DNA from: Burkholderiales bacterium
GTDB taxonomy: Bacteria; Pseudomonadota; Gammaproteobacteria; Burkholderiales; Burkholderiaceae_E
Assembly (NCBI GenBank): GCA_003577305.1
Contig: QEVL01000004.1
Span: 109,653-146,282, forward strand
DNA: 36,630 nucleotides
Reading direction: 5' to 3'
A program made the position numbers and the translations under genes. Under the pieces are notes generated by a model that was not told the DNA's origin, searched no databases, and was given only the letters and a program-made list of their open reading frames with translations. Shown piece by piece: positions 17,450-25,959 of the stretch (positions within the stretch are counted from its first letter, which is position 1; the number at the start of each line of letters is the position of its first letter).

Positions 17450-18790
17450 TCAGCGTGTTGTCGCGATCAGGTGCCGGGCGAGCGCGTGCCAGGCGGGCAG
17501 CGACGTGGGATCGTTCGCCGAGTTGCCGGCCACCGGAGTCGAGGCGAAGCGTGCAATGACCATTTCGGCCGCGGGATCGACGTACAGCGTCTGCCCGTGC
17601 ACTCCGCGTGCCATGAAAGCACCGTGCTCGTTGTGCGTCACCCACCACATGTTGCGGTAGGACCAGCCCGGGAGCAATCGGTAGCCGGCCCGCGCGAAGT
17701 CGGCCGGATTGCCACCGCGCCGGATATCGGCCACCGCCATCGCCGGGATGATCTGACGGCCGTTGAAAGCGCCGTTGTTGCGGATCATTTCGCCGAAGCG
17801 GGCGAGGTCGCGCAAACCGGTACTGAGCCCCCCGCCGGCGAACGGAGTCCCGATCGAATCCACGGACATGTAGGCATCCTGCTCGGCGCCGAGCCGGCTC
17901 CAGATGCGCTCCGAGAGCAACTGCGCGACCGACCGGCCCGTCACGCGGGCAATGATCCAGCCGAGCGCATCGGTGTTCGCGGTGCGGTAAGCGAAAGCTG
18001 CGCCATGCGCACCCCGGGGCTTCACCGTCTGCAGGAACTCGTAATAGCCACGCGGACCGGTGTAGTCCTTCGGCTTGGGCAGCGGGTTACCGGCTGCGGC
18101 GTGCAACCAGATCTCGGCCGTCGGGTCAGCGTAGTCTTCACTGAAGCTGATGCCGGTGGTCATGTCCATCACCTGCCGGACGGTGGCGCTACCGAAGGCC
18201 GAGGCAGCCAGCTCGGGCACGTAGCTGTCGACCCGCCGGTCCGGATCCAGCCGGCCTTCGGCCACCAGCGTCGCTGCCAGCGTGCCCACGAAAGTCTTCG
18301 TCACCGACATCAGGCCGTGCTGGCCTTCCGGGCCGAGCACGCCGAAGTAACGCTCGTAGACGATGCGCCCCCTGTGCAGGACGACGATGCCGTCGGTGTA
18401 GTTGGCATCGAGGGACTCTCGCCAGGTCATCGTCCGCTGCGCACCCAGCGGCGTGAACGTCAGGCTGTCGATGTCGTCGCGCAGCGCGGTCGGCAGCACC
18501 GCCACCGGGCCCAGGCCCCGCGAAACGTTCACGGTGGGCATGAGTTGACGGAAGTTCGAGACGCTCCAGCGCAGCGCCGGGAAACGCCAGTACGAACCGT
18601 CTTCGAAGCGCACGATGCGGTCCGGCGGCGGCGGCGAGCCGACCATCCAGCCGAGCTTCGCGGGATCGCTCGCCCGGGCGTCGGGGTAAGTGTCGGGCCG
18701 ATCGGAAGACGCGGCGGTCGTGCCCGAGGCAAGCGCCAGCGCCAGCGAGGCAGCCACGATCAGGAACTTCGGTCTTTGCGCCGGCGACAC
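17450..18790 (-). CDS. Exported serine hydrolase, class C beta-lactamase fold (NylB-like)
   Basis: 446 aa with the GTG at 18790, chosen because GGAG lies six bases before it; a TTG six codons upstream is an alternative. A signal peptide is evident (KFLIVAASLALALASGTTA). The nucleophile motif S-x-x-K is SVTK at Ser162-Lys165. The second element reads YRTAN, as in 6-aminohexanoate-dimer hydrolase-like enzymes (Y-x-N type). The third is in GVHGQTLYVDP near the C-terminus (H-x-G in place of KTG). Family members hydrolyse amides or esters: beta-lactams, D-peptides, nylon dimers or lactones. The substrate cannot be told. Position behind a degraded acyltransferase gene gives no clue. Confidence 0.88.
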   Translation of the reverse strand: MSPAQRPKFLIVAASLALALASGTTAASSDRPDTYPDARASDPAKLGWMVGSPPPPDRIVRFEDGSYWRFPALRWSVSNFRQLMPTVNVSRGLGPVAVLPTALRDDIDSLTFTPLGAQRTMTWRESLDANYTDGIVVLHRGRIVYERYFGVLGPEGQHGLMSVTKTFVGTLAATLVAEGRLDPDRRVDSYVPELAASAFGSATVRQVMDMTTGISFSEDYADPTAEIWLHAAAGNPLPKPKDYTGPRGYYEFLQTVKPRGAHGAAFAYRTANTDALGWIIARVTGRSVAQLLSERIWSRLGAEQDAYMSVDSIGTPFAGGGLSTGLRDLARFGEMIRNNGAFNGRQIIPAMAVADIRRGGNPADFARAGYRLLPGWSYRNMWWVTHNEHGAFMARGVHGQTLYVDPAAEMVIARFASTPVAGNSANDPTSLPAWHALARHLIATTR

Positions 18791-18843
18791 TGGATTCTCC
18801 GCAGGCAAAGTGATGGAGTGCGGTGTTCGTTGCTCGTGGGCGA

Positions 18844-19491
18844 CTACGCGGCGCCGCGAGGGCGGCCGCGAACCGGTGGCCGATCGCTACCCCGGGGTGG
18901 CGAAGCTGCTGCCTTCTTCACGATTCCAGACTCTTTCGCGGCAGGCGCCTTCTTCACCGCGGGCGGCTTCGCCGAAACGCCCGCCTTCGCTGCACGGTCC
19001 GCACCCGGCCTGGCGCGCCGGGCCGCGGACAGCATCGAGGCGAACTCGCGGTTGAAGCGGTCGGTGATCGTCTCGGGGTCGGGCACCAGGCGGGCGTCGG
19101 CGACGACCGCGAGCGTGACCTCTCCCCGGTAGCCGAGAATGCTGATCCCCATGCCGAGATGCTCGCCCGGGTGCGGCACCCAGAACATCACGCGTTCGAT
19201 GGGCACGCCGGCGACGTAGAGCGTGCGCGGCGAGCCCGCGACGTTGGTCATCACGATGCTCGCCTTGCTGCTCGGCATCGACGAAGGGATATCGGCCAGC
19301 GCACCGATCGCCTTCACGTCGGCCAGCGCGACCGGCTCCGACCAGGCCACGCGCTTGGCCAGCCCGAATTCGCCCTTGAACGGCGATTGCGGGTCGTCCT
19401 GCTCGAGGAGCTCGGTCAGCAGCATGCCGCGTCCACCGGGATCATCTTGTGAAGCGCCATCGCCTGTCTCCGTTGCGCAGGATTCGGGTCA
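18844..19491 (-). pseudogene. Wax ester synthase/diacylglycerol acyltransferase (WS/DGAT) remnant
   Basis: The open part (18844-19425, from MLLTELLEQD) joins two distant pieces of a WS/DGAT protein. FKGEFGLAKRVAWSEPVALA and DVKAIG come from the first third. SKASIVMTNVAGSPRTLYVA, VMFWVPHPGEHLGMGISILG and ARLVPDPETITDRFNREF come from the C-terminal DUF1298 domain. About 150 residues between them are gone in phase. Just upstream, ALHKMI (19440s, another frame) followed by GGRGMLLTEL shows that the catalytic HHxxxDG region is broken by a frameshift near 19440; traces such as RILRNGDR extend to about 19491. The Lys/Ala/Pro-rich tail is typical of proteobacterial members. Not functional. Confidence 0.7.
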
Positions 19492-19718
19492 CGGGTGCAT
19501 CCTCGCGGTCTGCCGTCAGTGCGTCCGCGATTGGCAACCCGGTCTCGAAGCACTCGGGTTTCTTCGACCCAGATCAACTCGCTCGCAAGAACGAGACCGT
19601 TATATTGACGCGGGTTTTCCAGTTCGGGAACCAGGCGTCCGCAACGGGCGCCAACCCGAGCAGGGCTCCACCCGGAGTATCCATTCTTGCGACAAGCTCG
19701 AACCAGAGGCGGAGACAC

Positions 19719-20984
19719 ATGAAAGAGACCAACCTGATCAGGCGGCGCAACATGCTGAAGGGGGCGGCAGCGGCAACCACGGTTTCCGTCATGGGCTGCG
19801 CCAGCCAGCTGACCACCAGTTCGCGGCCACGCGTCGTGGTAGTGGGAGGCGGCTGGGGCGGCCTTGGCGCGGTGCGCACGCTGGCGGCCGGCGGCAAGGT
19901 CGATGTCACGCTGATCGAACCCAACGACGGCTTCATGTCGTGCCCGCTCAGCATTCTGTACATCACCGGATACGCCCAGGCCAGCGACTTCCAGCGCAGC
20001 TACCGTGCCATCGACGCCCTCGGCGTGCGTCGCGTGAAGGATCGCGTCGTCGACATCGATCGCGCCGGGCGCAAGGTGAAGACGGCCACGCAAGACATTC
20101 CCTACGACTTCCTCGTACTGGCCACCGGCCTCGAATACATGGAGGAAGCGCTGCCGGGCTACGCGGCAGCGCGGGATCAATTCCCCGTCGGCTTCCGCGC
20201 CTTCGAGCAGGCCGCCGTGCAGCGCCAGGTCGCCGCTTTCGTGGAGCAAGGGGGGAACTTCGTCATCACCGTGCCGAAACCGCCCTATCGCTGCCCACCG
20301 GCGCCCTACGAGCGCGCCTGCATGATCGCCCACCGCATGAAGGAAAAGGGGACCAGGGGCAAGCTGATCGTCGTCGACGCCAACAAGCATCCGATGCCGC
20401 CGCCGCTGGCCAAACCGCTGGAGACGGCGATGCGCGAGATGTACGGCAGCCAGATCGAATACATCACCGAAGCCGACCCGAAGTCCATCGATGCCGGCAG
20501 GAAGGTGCTGTCGACCAGCAAAGGCGACATTCCCTTCAGTCAGGCCAACGTCATCCTGCCGATGCGCGCACCCGGGCTGATCCGCAAGGCCGGTCTCGGC
20601 GAGCGTTTCGCCGCCGTCGAGTTGCCCACCTTCCAGAGCAAGGCGGACAGGAACATCTTCGTCATCGGCGACTCCCAGAGCTCGCCGCTGCCGAAGAGCG
20701 GCCACCTCGCCTTCGGTACCGGCCAGCAGGTCGGCGAGCAGATCCTCGCCACCATCGCCGGCAAGTACAAGGAGGCCGGGCTTGGTGACGAAGTCACCCT
20801 GCCGGCGGCGATCTGCTGGGGCAAGGTATCCACGTCGCTGGCCATCAATATCAACGTGACCTCGAGCATCTCCATCGGCGATCCGCCGAAGATCAGGTTC
20901 CAGGTCGATCCGGCCGCCAACGCCGCTTCGAGCAAGGGCGCGATGGACTGGGGCAGGAACATGTGGAACGCGATGCTGGGGTAG
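19719..20984 (+). CDS. Tat-exported FCSD/SQR-type flavoprotein
   Basis: 421 aa, ATG at 19719 behind a GGCGGAG site; the 90 codons open upstream are intergenic and antisense to the WS/DGAT remnant. The N-terminus has a twin-arginine-like signal (IRRRNMLKGAAAATTVSVMG, with Cys27 at a lipobox-like position). The FAD-binding motif is VVVVGGGWGGLGAVRTL. Cys192 in KPPYRCPPAPYERA and Cys366 in AAICWGKVS fit the redox cysteine pair of flavocytochrome c sulfide dehydrogenase (FccB/SoxF). Cys75 lies in SCPLS. The C-terminal FCSD flavin-binding region is present. It probably oxidises sulfide or another thiol compound in the periplasm and passes electrons to a cytochrome, but no cytochrome gene is adjacent, so partner and substrate are open. 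Confidence 0.87.
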   Translation: MKETNLIRRRNMLKGAAAATTVSVMGCASQLTTSSRPRVVVVGGGWGGLGAVRTLAAGGKVDVTLIEPNDGFMSCPLSILYITGYAQASDFQRSYRAIDALGVRRVKDRVVDIDRAGRKVKTATQDIPYDFLVLATGLEYMEEALPGYAAARDQFPVGFRAFEQAAVQRQVAAFVEQGGNFVITVPKPPYRCPPAPYERACMIAHRMKEKGTRGKLIVVDANKHPMPPPLAKPLETAMREMYGSQIEYITEADPKSIDAGRKVLSTSKGDIPFSQANVILPMRAPGLIRKAGLGERFAAVELPTFQSKADRNIFVIGDSQSSPLPKSGHLAFGTGQQVGEQILATIAGKYKEAGLGDEVTLPAAICWGKVSTSLAININVTSSISIGDPPKIRFQVDPAANAASSKGAMDWGRNMWNAMLG

Positions 20985-21022
20985 CAGGGAGTCGGGCTGA
21001 TCCGTAAGCCGGTTGTTCGGCG

Positions 21023-21052
21023 GGTATGCCTGGACGCGCATCCGGGCATACC
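21023..21052. terminator. Strong 12-bp hairpin between the flavoprotein and hemerythrin genes
   Basis: GGTATGCC-T-GGA pairs with TCC-G-GGCATACC around the loop CGCGCA, giving 12 pairs with one G-U. It lies 38 bases after the flavoprotein stop. There is no U-run after it, so it is a terminator-like hairpin rather than a textbook one. It ends exactly where the next promoter begins. Confidence 0.6.
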
Positions 21053-21081
21053 TTGACAGGCGCAATCCTTTTTCCTATAAG
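21053..21081 (+). promoter_or_regulatory. Near-consensus sigma-70 promoter for the hemerythrin gene
   Basis: TTGACA at 21053-21058 and TATAAG at 21076-21081 are separated by exactly 17 bases. This is by far the best promoter match seen in the window and lies 87 bases before the hemerythrin ATG. Such a strong promoter suggests high, constitutive expression unless a repressor acts on it. Confidence 0.75.
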
Positions 21082-21167
21082 TCCCCCGACCTGCGCGCGA
21101 ATCGTGCGAGGTGGCCATCTTGCCGGGTTCCTGCCGCAGCGAGCCGCCTCCAGCTGACGAATCGACG

Positions 21168-21818
21168 ATGAAATTGATCGACACGTTGCAGGACGAGCAC
21201 ACGCTGATCGATCAGGTGCTCGGATCCTTTCGCAGGTACGTCGGTGCACTCGAGGACGGAACCGCCGATCCGGATGACGGCAGACGGTACGCCGCGTTCT
21301 TCACCACGTTCGCCGGCCATTTCCATCACGAGCGCGAGGAACGGGTGCTCTTCGATGCGCTCGTGGCGCAGGCGGAACTGCCACGCGAGCGCGGACCCGT
21401 GCATGCGCTCGTGCGCGAGCACGCCGAAATGGAAGAGTGGCTGCGCGAGATGGTGCCGCTTCTCGAACAGCGGCTGCAATCCGAAGACGATCGTGTCCGG
21501 CTCCGTGCGCTGGCGACCCGCTACTCGCAGACACTGTGGCGCCACATCGACGCGGAAGACTCCGTGCTGTACCCGGAGGCGCAGGAGCGGCTCCGCCGGT
21601 ACGGGGTTCGCGAGTTGCCGGATCGACCGGCCAGCGATGCAGAGGCGGCCGCGCGCGAGGGCGTCACGGCCCTTCTGCTGCGTTACCCGCCGATCGAGGA
21701 CGAGGCGCTCACGCGCGGCGAGGGTTGTTTCATGTGCGCAGCCTACGGAAAGACCTGCGACGGACTCGAGGCCGAGTGGTGGACCGAGCTCGAGTGGGAA
21801 GACTTTTTCAACAGGTGA
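21168..21818 (+). CDS. Hemerythrin-domain protein with C-terminal cysteine cluster
   Basis: 216 aa from the ATG at 21168 (MKLIDTLQDEH); 19 codons further upstream are open but overlap the promoter region. The HHE-type four-helix bundle shows di-iron ligand candidates His11, His54 (in GHFHHEREE), Glu58, His79 and/or His85 (VHALVREHAEM), and His126/Glu130 (RHIDAED). The C-terminal 30 residues carry CFMCAAYGKTC, three clustered cysteines that are not part of the bundle and could bind metal or sense redox. Hemerythrin proteins bind O2, NO or iron, and related ones repair iron-sulfur centres. The next gene encodes an Fe-S enzyme (IlvD), but the 158-base gap and separate leader argue against one operon. 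Confidence 0.88.
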   Translation: MKLIDTLQDEHTLIDQVLGSFRRYVGALEDGTADPDDGRRYAAFFTTFAGHFHHEREERVLFDALVAQAELPRERGPVHALVREHAEMEEWLREMVPLLEQRLQSEDDRVRLRALATRYSQTLWRHIDAEDSVLYPEAQERLRRYGVRELPDRPASDAEAAAREGVTALLLRYPPIEDEALTRGEGCFMCAAYGKTCDGLEAEWWTELEWEDFFNR

Positions 21819-21976
21819 GCTTTTTCGACAGGTGACGCGAGCGACCCTGATCGCCCCCCGTAACCTCGACCCCCGGTGCCGGGGCCGCGGTGCGCCTGCG
21901 GCAAACCGCCCTCCTGAGCGAAAATCACGGAAACGCCGGATCACGGCCCGTTCCGCCTCCCCTTCAAGGATCGCTC

Positions 21977-23809
21977 ATGCCCGTCTACCGCTCCCGTACC
22001 TCGACCGCCGGCCGCAACATGGCCGGCGCCCGCGCGCTGTGGCGTGCGACCGGCATGAAGGACGAGGACTTCCGCAAGCCGATCATCGCGATCGCGAATT
22101 CGTTCACCCAGTTCGTCCCCGGCCACGTCCACCTGAAGGACATGGGTCAGCTCGTGGCGCGCGAGATCGAGGCTGCAGGCGCGGTCGCGAAGGAATTCAA
22201 TACGATCGCGGTCGACGACGGCATCGCGATGGGGCACGACGGCATGCTCTACTCGCTGCCGAGCCGCGAGCTGATCGCCGACTCGGTCGAGTACATGGTC
22301 AACGCCCACTGCGCCGACGCGCTGGTGTGCATCTCGAACTGCGACAAGATCACGCCCGGGATGCTGATGGCGGCAATGCGGCTGAACATCCCCGTGGTGT
22401 TCGTCTCGGGCGGCCCGATGGAAGCCGGCAGGACGAAACTCTCCGCGCACCGGATCGACCTGATCGACGCGATGGTGATGGCGGCCGACGAGAACGTGTC
22501 GGACGACCAGGTGGCCGAAGTGGAGCGTTCGGCCTGCCCGACCTGCGGCTCCTGCTCCGGGATGTTCACCGCCAACTCGATGAACTGCCTCACCGAGGCG
22601 CTCGGGCTCGCGCTCCCGGGCAACGGCACGCTGGTGGCCACCCACGCCGACCGCGAGCAGCTCTTCAGACGCGCGGGCCGCCTGATCGTCGAGGTGACCC
22701 GGCGCTACTACGAGCAGGGCGACGAGCGCGTGCTGCCGCGCGCGATGGGTTTCGAAGCGTTCGAGAACGCGATGGCGCTCGACATCGCGATGGGCGGATC
22801 GACCAACACCATCCTGCACCTGCTGGCGGTCGCGCAGGAGGCTGGCATCGACTTCACGATGAAGGACATCGACCGGCTGTCGCGCGTGGTGCCGCAGCTG
22901 TGCAAGGTCGCGCCGAACACATCCGAGTACCACGTCGAGGACGTGCACCGCGCCGGAGGCGTCATGGCGATCCTGGGCGAACTCGAGCGCGCCGGGCGGC
23001 TGCACACCGGCGTGCCGACGGTACACAGCCCGACCCTGAAAGACGCGCTCGCACAGTGGGACCTGATGCGCAGCCCGTCCGACGAAGTGCAGACCTTCTT
23101 CCGCGCGGGTCCGGGCGGCGTGGCGTCGCAGACGGCCTTCAGCCAGAGCGCGCGCTGGCCCTCGCTCGACACCGATCGCGCCCGCGGGTGCATCCGCTCG
23201 GTCGCGCACGCCTACTCGCAGGAGGGCGGCCTGGCGATCCTGCACGGCAACGTCGCGCCCGACGGCTGCGTGGTGAAGACCGCCGGCGTCGACGATGCGC
23301 TGCTCGTGTTCGAGGGCCCCGCCTGCGTGTTCGAATCCCAGGACGAAGCCGTCGAGAAGATACTCGGCAACCGGGTCAGCGCAGGCGACGTGGTCGTGAT
23401 CCGCTACGAGGGCCCGAAGGGCGGCCCGGGCATGCAGGAGATGCTGTACCCGACCTCGTACATCAAGTCGAAGGGCCTGGGCAAGGCCTGCGCGCTGCTC
23501 ACCGACGGGCGCTTCTCCGGCGGCACCTCGGGCCTGTCGATCGGTCACGTTTCGCCCGAAGCGGCCTCGGGCGGTGCGATCGGGCTGGTGCGCAACGGCG
23601 ATCGCATCCGCATCGACATCCCGAACCGCCGCATCGACGTGCTGGTCGCCGACGACGAACTCGCACGGCGCCGCGCAGCGCAGGACGCGAAGGGATGGAA
23701 GCCGGCCGAGCCGCGCAGGCGTGCGGTGTCGGCGGCGCTGAAGGCCTACGCGAAGCTGGCGATGTCGGCGGACAAGGGAGCGGTGCGCGACCTGTCGCAG
23801 CTGGATTGA
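21977..23809 (+). CDS. ilvD: Dihydroxy-acid dehydratase
   Basis: Fe-S enzyme of valine, leucine and isoleucine synthesis, converting 2,3-dihydroxy acids to 2-oxo acids; 610 aa against 616 in E. coli. It matches the E. coli protein almost throughout: [20 protein letters not shown] at the start, [17 protein letters not shown] and [20 protein letters not shown] with the cluster cysteines, and [20 protein letters not shown]. The ATG at 21977 follows AAGGA. The frame is open 29 codons upstream without a start context. It stands alone here, with no ilvBNC nearby. The enzyme is sensitive to oxidants and NO, which makes the hemerythrin neighbour notable. Housekeeping gene with high confidence. Confidence 0.97.
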   Translation: MPVYRSRTSTAGRNMAGARALWRATGMKDEDFRKPIIAIANSFTQFVPGHVHLKDMGQLVAREIEAAGAVAKEFNTIAVDDGIAMGHDGMLYSLPSRELIADSVEYMVNAHCADALVCISNCDKITPGMLMAAMRLNIPVVFVSGGPMEAGRTKLSAHRIDLIDAMVMAADENVSDDQVAEVERSACPTCGSCSGMFTANSMNCLTEALGLALPGNGTLVATHADREQLFRRAGRLIVEVTRRYYEQGDERVLPRAMGFEAFENAMALDIAMGGSTNTILHLLAVAQEAGIDFTMKDIDRLSRVVPQLCKVAPNTSEYHVEDVHRAGGVMAILGELERAGRLHTGVPTVHSPTLKDALAQWDLMRSPSDEVQTFFRAGPGGVASQTAFSQSARWPSLDTDRARGCIRSVAHAYSQEGGLAILHGNVAPDGCVVKTAGVDDALLVFEGPACVFESQDEAVEKILGNRVSAGDVVVIRYEGPKGGPGMQEMLYPTSYIKSKGLGKACALLTDGRFSGGTSGLSIGHVSPEAASGGAIGLVRNGDRIRIDIPNRRIDVLVADDELARRRAAQDAKGWKPAEPRRRAVSAALKAYAKLAMSADKGAVRDLSQLD

Positions 23810-23899
23810 CCGACCCTGGCCGATGTCCTGCGCTGGAAACGAAGCTTGCACATCGGCGTTCGGTGACAGTACCCTTGCAGTTCACGGAAGGAGGCGGCC

Positions 23900-24427
23900 A
23901 TGACGCAGGAGGTACTGAAAGCCCGGCTGATGGCAGCGATCGAAGCCATCCAGGCGAACCCTCAAAGCGCGAAGGCGGTGTTTCGTGCGAACACTCAATG
24001 GGAAGAGTCGGTGCGCTGTTCGGGCACGGTGCGCGACTTTCCGCCCATCACGGTTGACGAACCTCCCGAACTCGGCGGCGCAAATGCCGGACCCAACCCG
24101 GTAGAGCTGGTTCTGGTCGCGCTCGGCACCTGCCAGGAAATCATGTACAGCGCCTACGCCGCAGTGCTGGGCATTCCGCTCGAATCGGTGCGTGTCGATA
24201 TGCGCGGCTTCCTCGATCTGCGCGGATTGTTCAACCTCGACGAGAAGATCCCGGCCGGCTACGAGAAGATCGAATTCGAGACGATCATCGACAGCCCGGC
24301 AGATCCGAAAAAGATCATGGAGCTGGCGCAGGTGGTGCAGGCACACTGCCCCGTCCTCGACACGTTGCTGCGCCCCATCGAAGTGGCTGGCAAGGTGACG
24401 CACAACGGCCTGGCCCTCACCGTCTGA
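23900..24427 (+). CDS. OsmC/Ohr-family protein
   Basis: 175 aa, ATG preceded by a strong GGAAGGAGG site. The OsmC fold is recognisable: PPELGGANAGPNPVELVLVA followed by LGTCQEIM with Cys78, and the second cysteine Cys150 in VQAHCPVLDTL. This two-cysteine layout is that of thiol-dependent peroxidases (OsmC/Ohr/YhfA). The spacing is closer to YhfA-like proteins than to Ohr. It begins 90 bases after ilvD and its stop is one base from the GTG of the lipoyl-carrier gene, so those two are a pair. Reducing partner unknown; lipoylated proteins are known to reduce Ohr, which makes the neighbour a candidate. Confidence 0.87.
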   Translation: MTQEVLKARLMAAIEAIQANPQSAKAVFRANTQWEESVRCSGTVRDFPPITVDEPPELGGANAGPNPVELVLVALGTCQEIMYSAYAAVLGIPLESVRVDMRGFLDLRGLFNLDEKIPAGYEKIEFETIIDSPADPKKIMELAQVVQAHCPVLDTLLRPIEVAGKVTHNGLALTV

Positions 24428-24428
24428 A

Positions 24429-24845
24429 GTGTCCGGCGCTGCGCCCTCGGCCCTCTACCCCGACAGCCTGCTGTATCACGAAGGCACGCTGTGGCTGAAG
24501 GCGCTCGCCGGTGACGAAGCGCTGATCGGCCTCACCCACTTCGCGCAGAACAGCCTGGGAAGTGCGGTTCACGTCGAGTTGCCGGCAGCTGGAAGCGTGA
24601 TCGCCGCCGGCCGTTCGTTCGGCTTGATCGAGGCGGACAAGATCGCGTACGAACTCGTGGCGCCGGCGAGCGGCGCGATCATCGAAACCAATGCGCGACT
24701 CGCACAAATGCCCGGCCTGATCAACGAACATCCCTATACGGAAGGCTGGCTGCTGCGCCTGCGGCTCACATCGCCCGGGGAACTCGATGCCCTGATGAGC
24801 GCCGAGCGCTACGTTGCGCATTTCAGGCTCGCGATGCAGCGCTGA
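24429..24845 (+). CDS. GcvH-like lipoyl carrier protein
   Basis: 138 aa from a GTG one base after the osmC-family stop. It has the biotinyl/lipoyl hammerhead fold of glycine-cleavage H protein: LYHEGTLWLKALAGDEALIG, ITHFAQNSLG-like helix, and FGLIEADKIAYELVAPASG, in which Lys71 occupies the lipoylation position (ESVK in true GcvH). The C-terminal NEHPYTEGWLLRLRL matches the conserved N-x-x-PY-x-x-GWL. No gcvT, gcvP or lipoate ligase is near, so it need not serve glycine cleavage. Alternatives: an electron donor for the OsmC protein, or an LbpA-type carrier as in sulfur-oxidising sHdr systems, though no hdr genes are in view. Confidence 0.85.
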   Translation: MSGAAPSALYPDSLLYHEGTLWLKALAGDEALIGLTHFAQNSLGSAVHVELPAAGSVIAAGRSFGLIEADKIAYELVAPASGAIIETNARLAQMPGLINEHPYTEGWLLRLRLTSPGELDALMSAERYVAHFRLAMQR

Positions 24846-25297
24846 CACGAACGTCGGGAGTGGTCCCTGGTGCTGAGAGGGGCGACCGCGATGCCTTGCT
24901 ACGTGCTGCATGCCCGCTCCGATACCGGGTTCAGGAGCCTCCGAGATCGGTCTTGTGACATCCCCACAGGCGTTCGTGCACGGGATCGGCATCGCCGTCT
25001 CGGGGGTCTTGCCTTCGGCCACTACGGCCGGGTTGTAGCGCGTTGACACATCCAGTACGTGCGAACTGAGGCCGCCTTTAGCGCGCCACAGCAGCGTTCG
25101 TCGCGTGCGCCCGAGGCGAAGCAGCATCCGATATTCGACCAGATGGCGATACTCGCTGTTCCGTGAAGATCGGCATCGCTTCGGGTCACACAGCTCCTGA
25201 CCGTCGTCCTGGCCGCTGAGCGCCCGGAAGCTGCGGGCGTCAGCCCCTTCCGTCCTGCACCACATCGACCACGCCCAGCGATCGACCGCGAACGGCG
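24846..25297. other. 452-base stretch without a recognisable gene
   Basis: No start, ribosome site or family motif was found on the plus strand. The minus strand is open through much of it (including SSHVLDVSTRYNPAVVAEGK), but with no match I recognise and with base use unlike neighbouring genes. It may be relic DNA linked to the VapC fragment beside it. No terminator hairpin was convincing. Confidence 0.4.
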
Positions 25298-25675
25298 TCA
25301 CTGCGGGGACGCTGGCGCCACGATGGGGTTCATGACCTTCACGCCGGTGCCTGCGAAGTCGGCCCCATTGCGCGTGACCACCGTCAGATCGTGGACCAGC
25401 GCGGTGGCCGCAATCTGCTTGTCCAGGGCGTGCTCGGGGTTCGGAACTCGGCGTCGACCCCACACCTGCGCAGCGTCGGCATCGAAGGCGAACACCTTGT
25501 CCGAGTACTGGTCGAGCACGGCTGAGAGCCAGGCCTCCAGCAAGCCTGCCTGTTCGACATCGCCCCGCAGTCGGATGAGTTCGACGCCGCGACGAGGCTC
25601 GCCGATCGTGATGACCGACAGGTAGACCGGGTCGCCGGCGCGGGCGACGCGATTGAGGAAGTCGTCTTCCGGGTC
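25298..25675 (-). pseudogene. VapC-type PIN toxin, N-terminus missing
   Basis: The last 126 codons of a PIN-domain ribonuclease toxin. FLNRVARAGDPVYLSVITIG then EPRRGVELIRLRGD is the region after the first catalytic strand. FAFDADAAQVWGRRRVPNPE and LDKQIAATALVHDLTVVTRN carry the later acidic residues, and the end (GTGVKVMNPI) is normal. The first 15-20 residues, which should contain the catalytic Asp (DTNV), are gone; the sequence upstream belongs to a rhodanese fragment in another frame. No start codon or VapB antitoxin is present. Inactive relic. Confidence 0.8.
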
Positions 25676-25679
25676 GCGC

Positions 25680-25856
25680 GCGCATACGCTTCCAGGCCGC
25701 CACGCGCCGTCCACTCGTTCGCGCGCTGCGCGAAGACCTGGCGCCACTCGATGTTCACGGCGCCGGGGATGCGCTCCCTGGCGAACTGCCCCGCGCATCG
25801 ATGGTGGCCTTGTCGGCCTGAGCCTGCACAGCGAGCGGTAGAAATGAGGCCGCCAT
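25680..25856 (-). pseudogene. Exported rhodanese-like fragment with frameshift
   Basis: From an ATG at 25856 the frame reads a signal-peptide-like start (MAASFLPLAVQAQADKATID) and then loses phase. In the next frame, GQFARERIPGAVNIEWRQVF matches the rhodanese strand-helix that follows the CDC25-like start (family: F-x-x-G-H-I-P-G-A-x-N-I). It ends near 25680, well before the catalytic loop, and abuts the VapC fragment. The gene was probably a periplasmic sulfurtransferase at the end of the operon lying upstream. Short, so the call is moderate. Confidence 0.5.
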
Positions 25857-25959
25857 CGGCACAGGGTCAGAGCACGTCGAAGTCGAGTCGCGCTTGCCTC
25901 CAGGGGTTGGTGAAATCCGGTTTCGTGTGCTGCAGGGGCGTGCCGGGTCGAAACCGGGC

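Noticed and set aside
21023..21052. Riboswitch or leader RNA before the hemerythrin gene
   Set aside because: The hairpin lies upstream of the promoter, so it would not be in the hemerythrin transcript; terminator-like role preferred.
21941..23851. Minus-strand frame covering the whole of ilvD
   Set aside because: Shadow of a near-perfectly conserved plus-strand gene.
24429..24845. True glycine-cleavage H protein
   Set aside because: Not excluded, but no gcvT/gcvP nearby and the lysine motif is EADK rather than ESVK; recorded as GcvH-like only.
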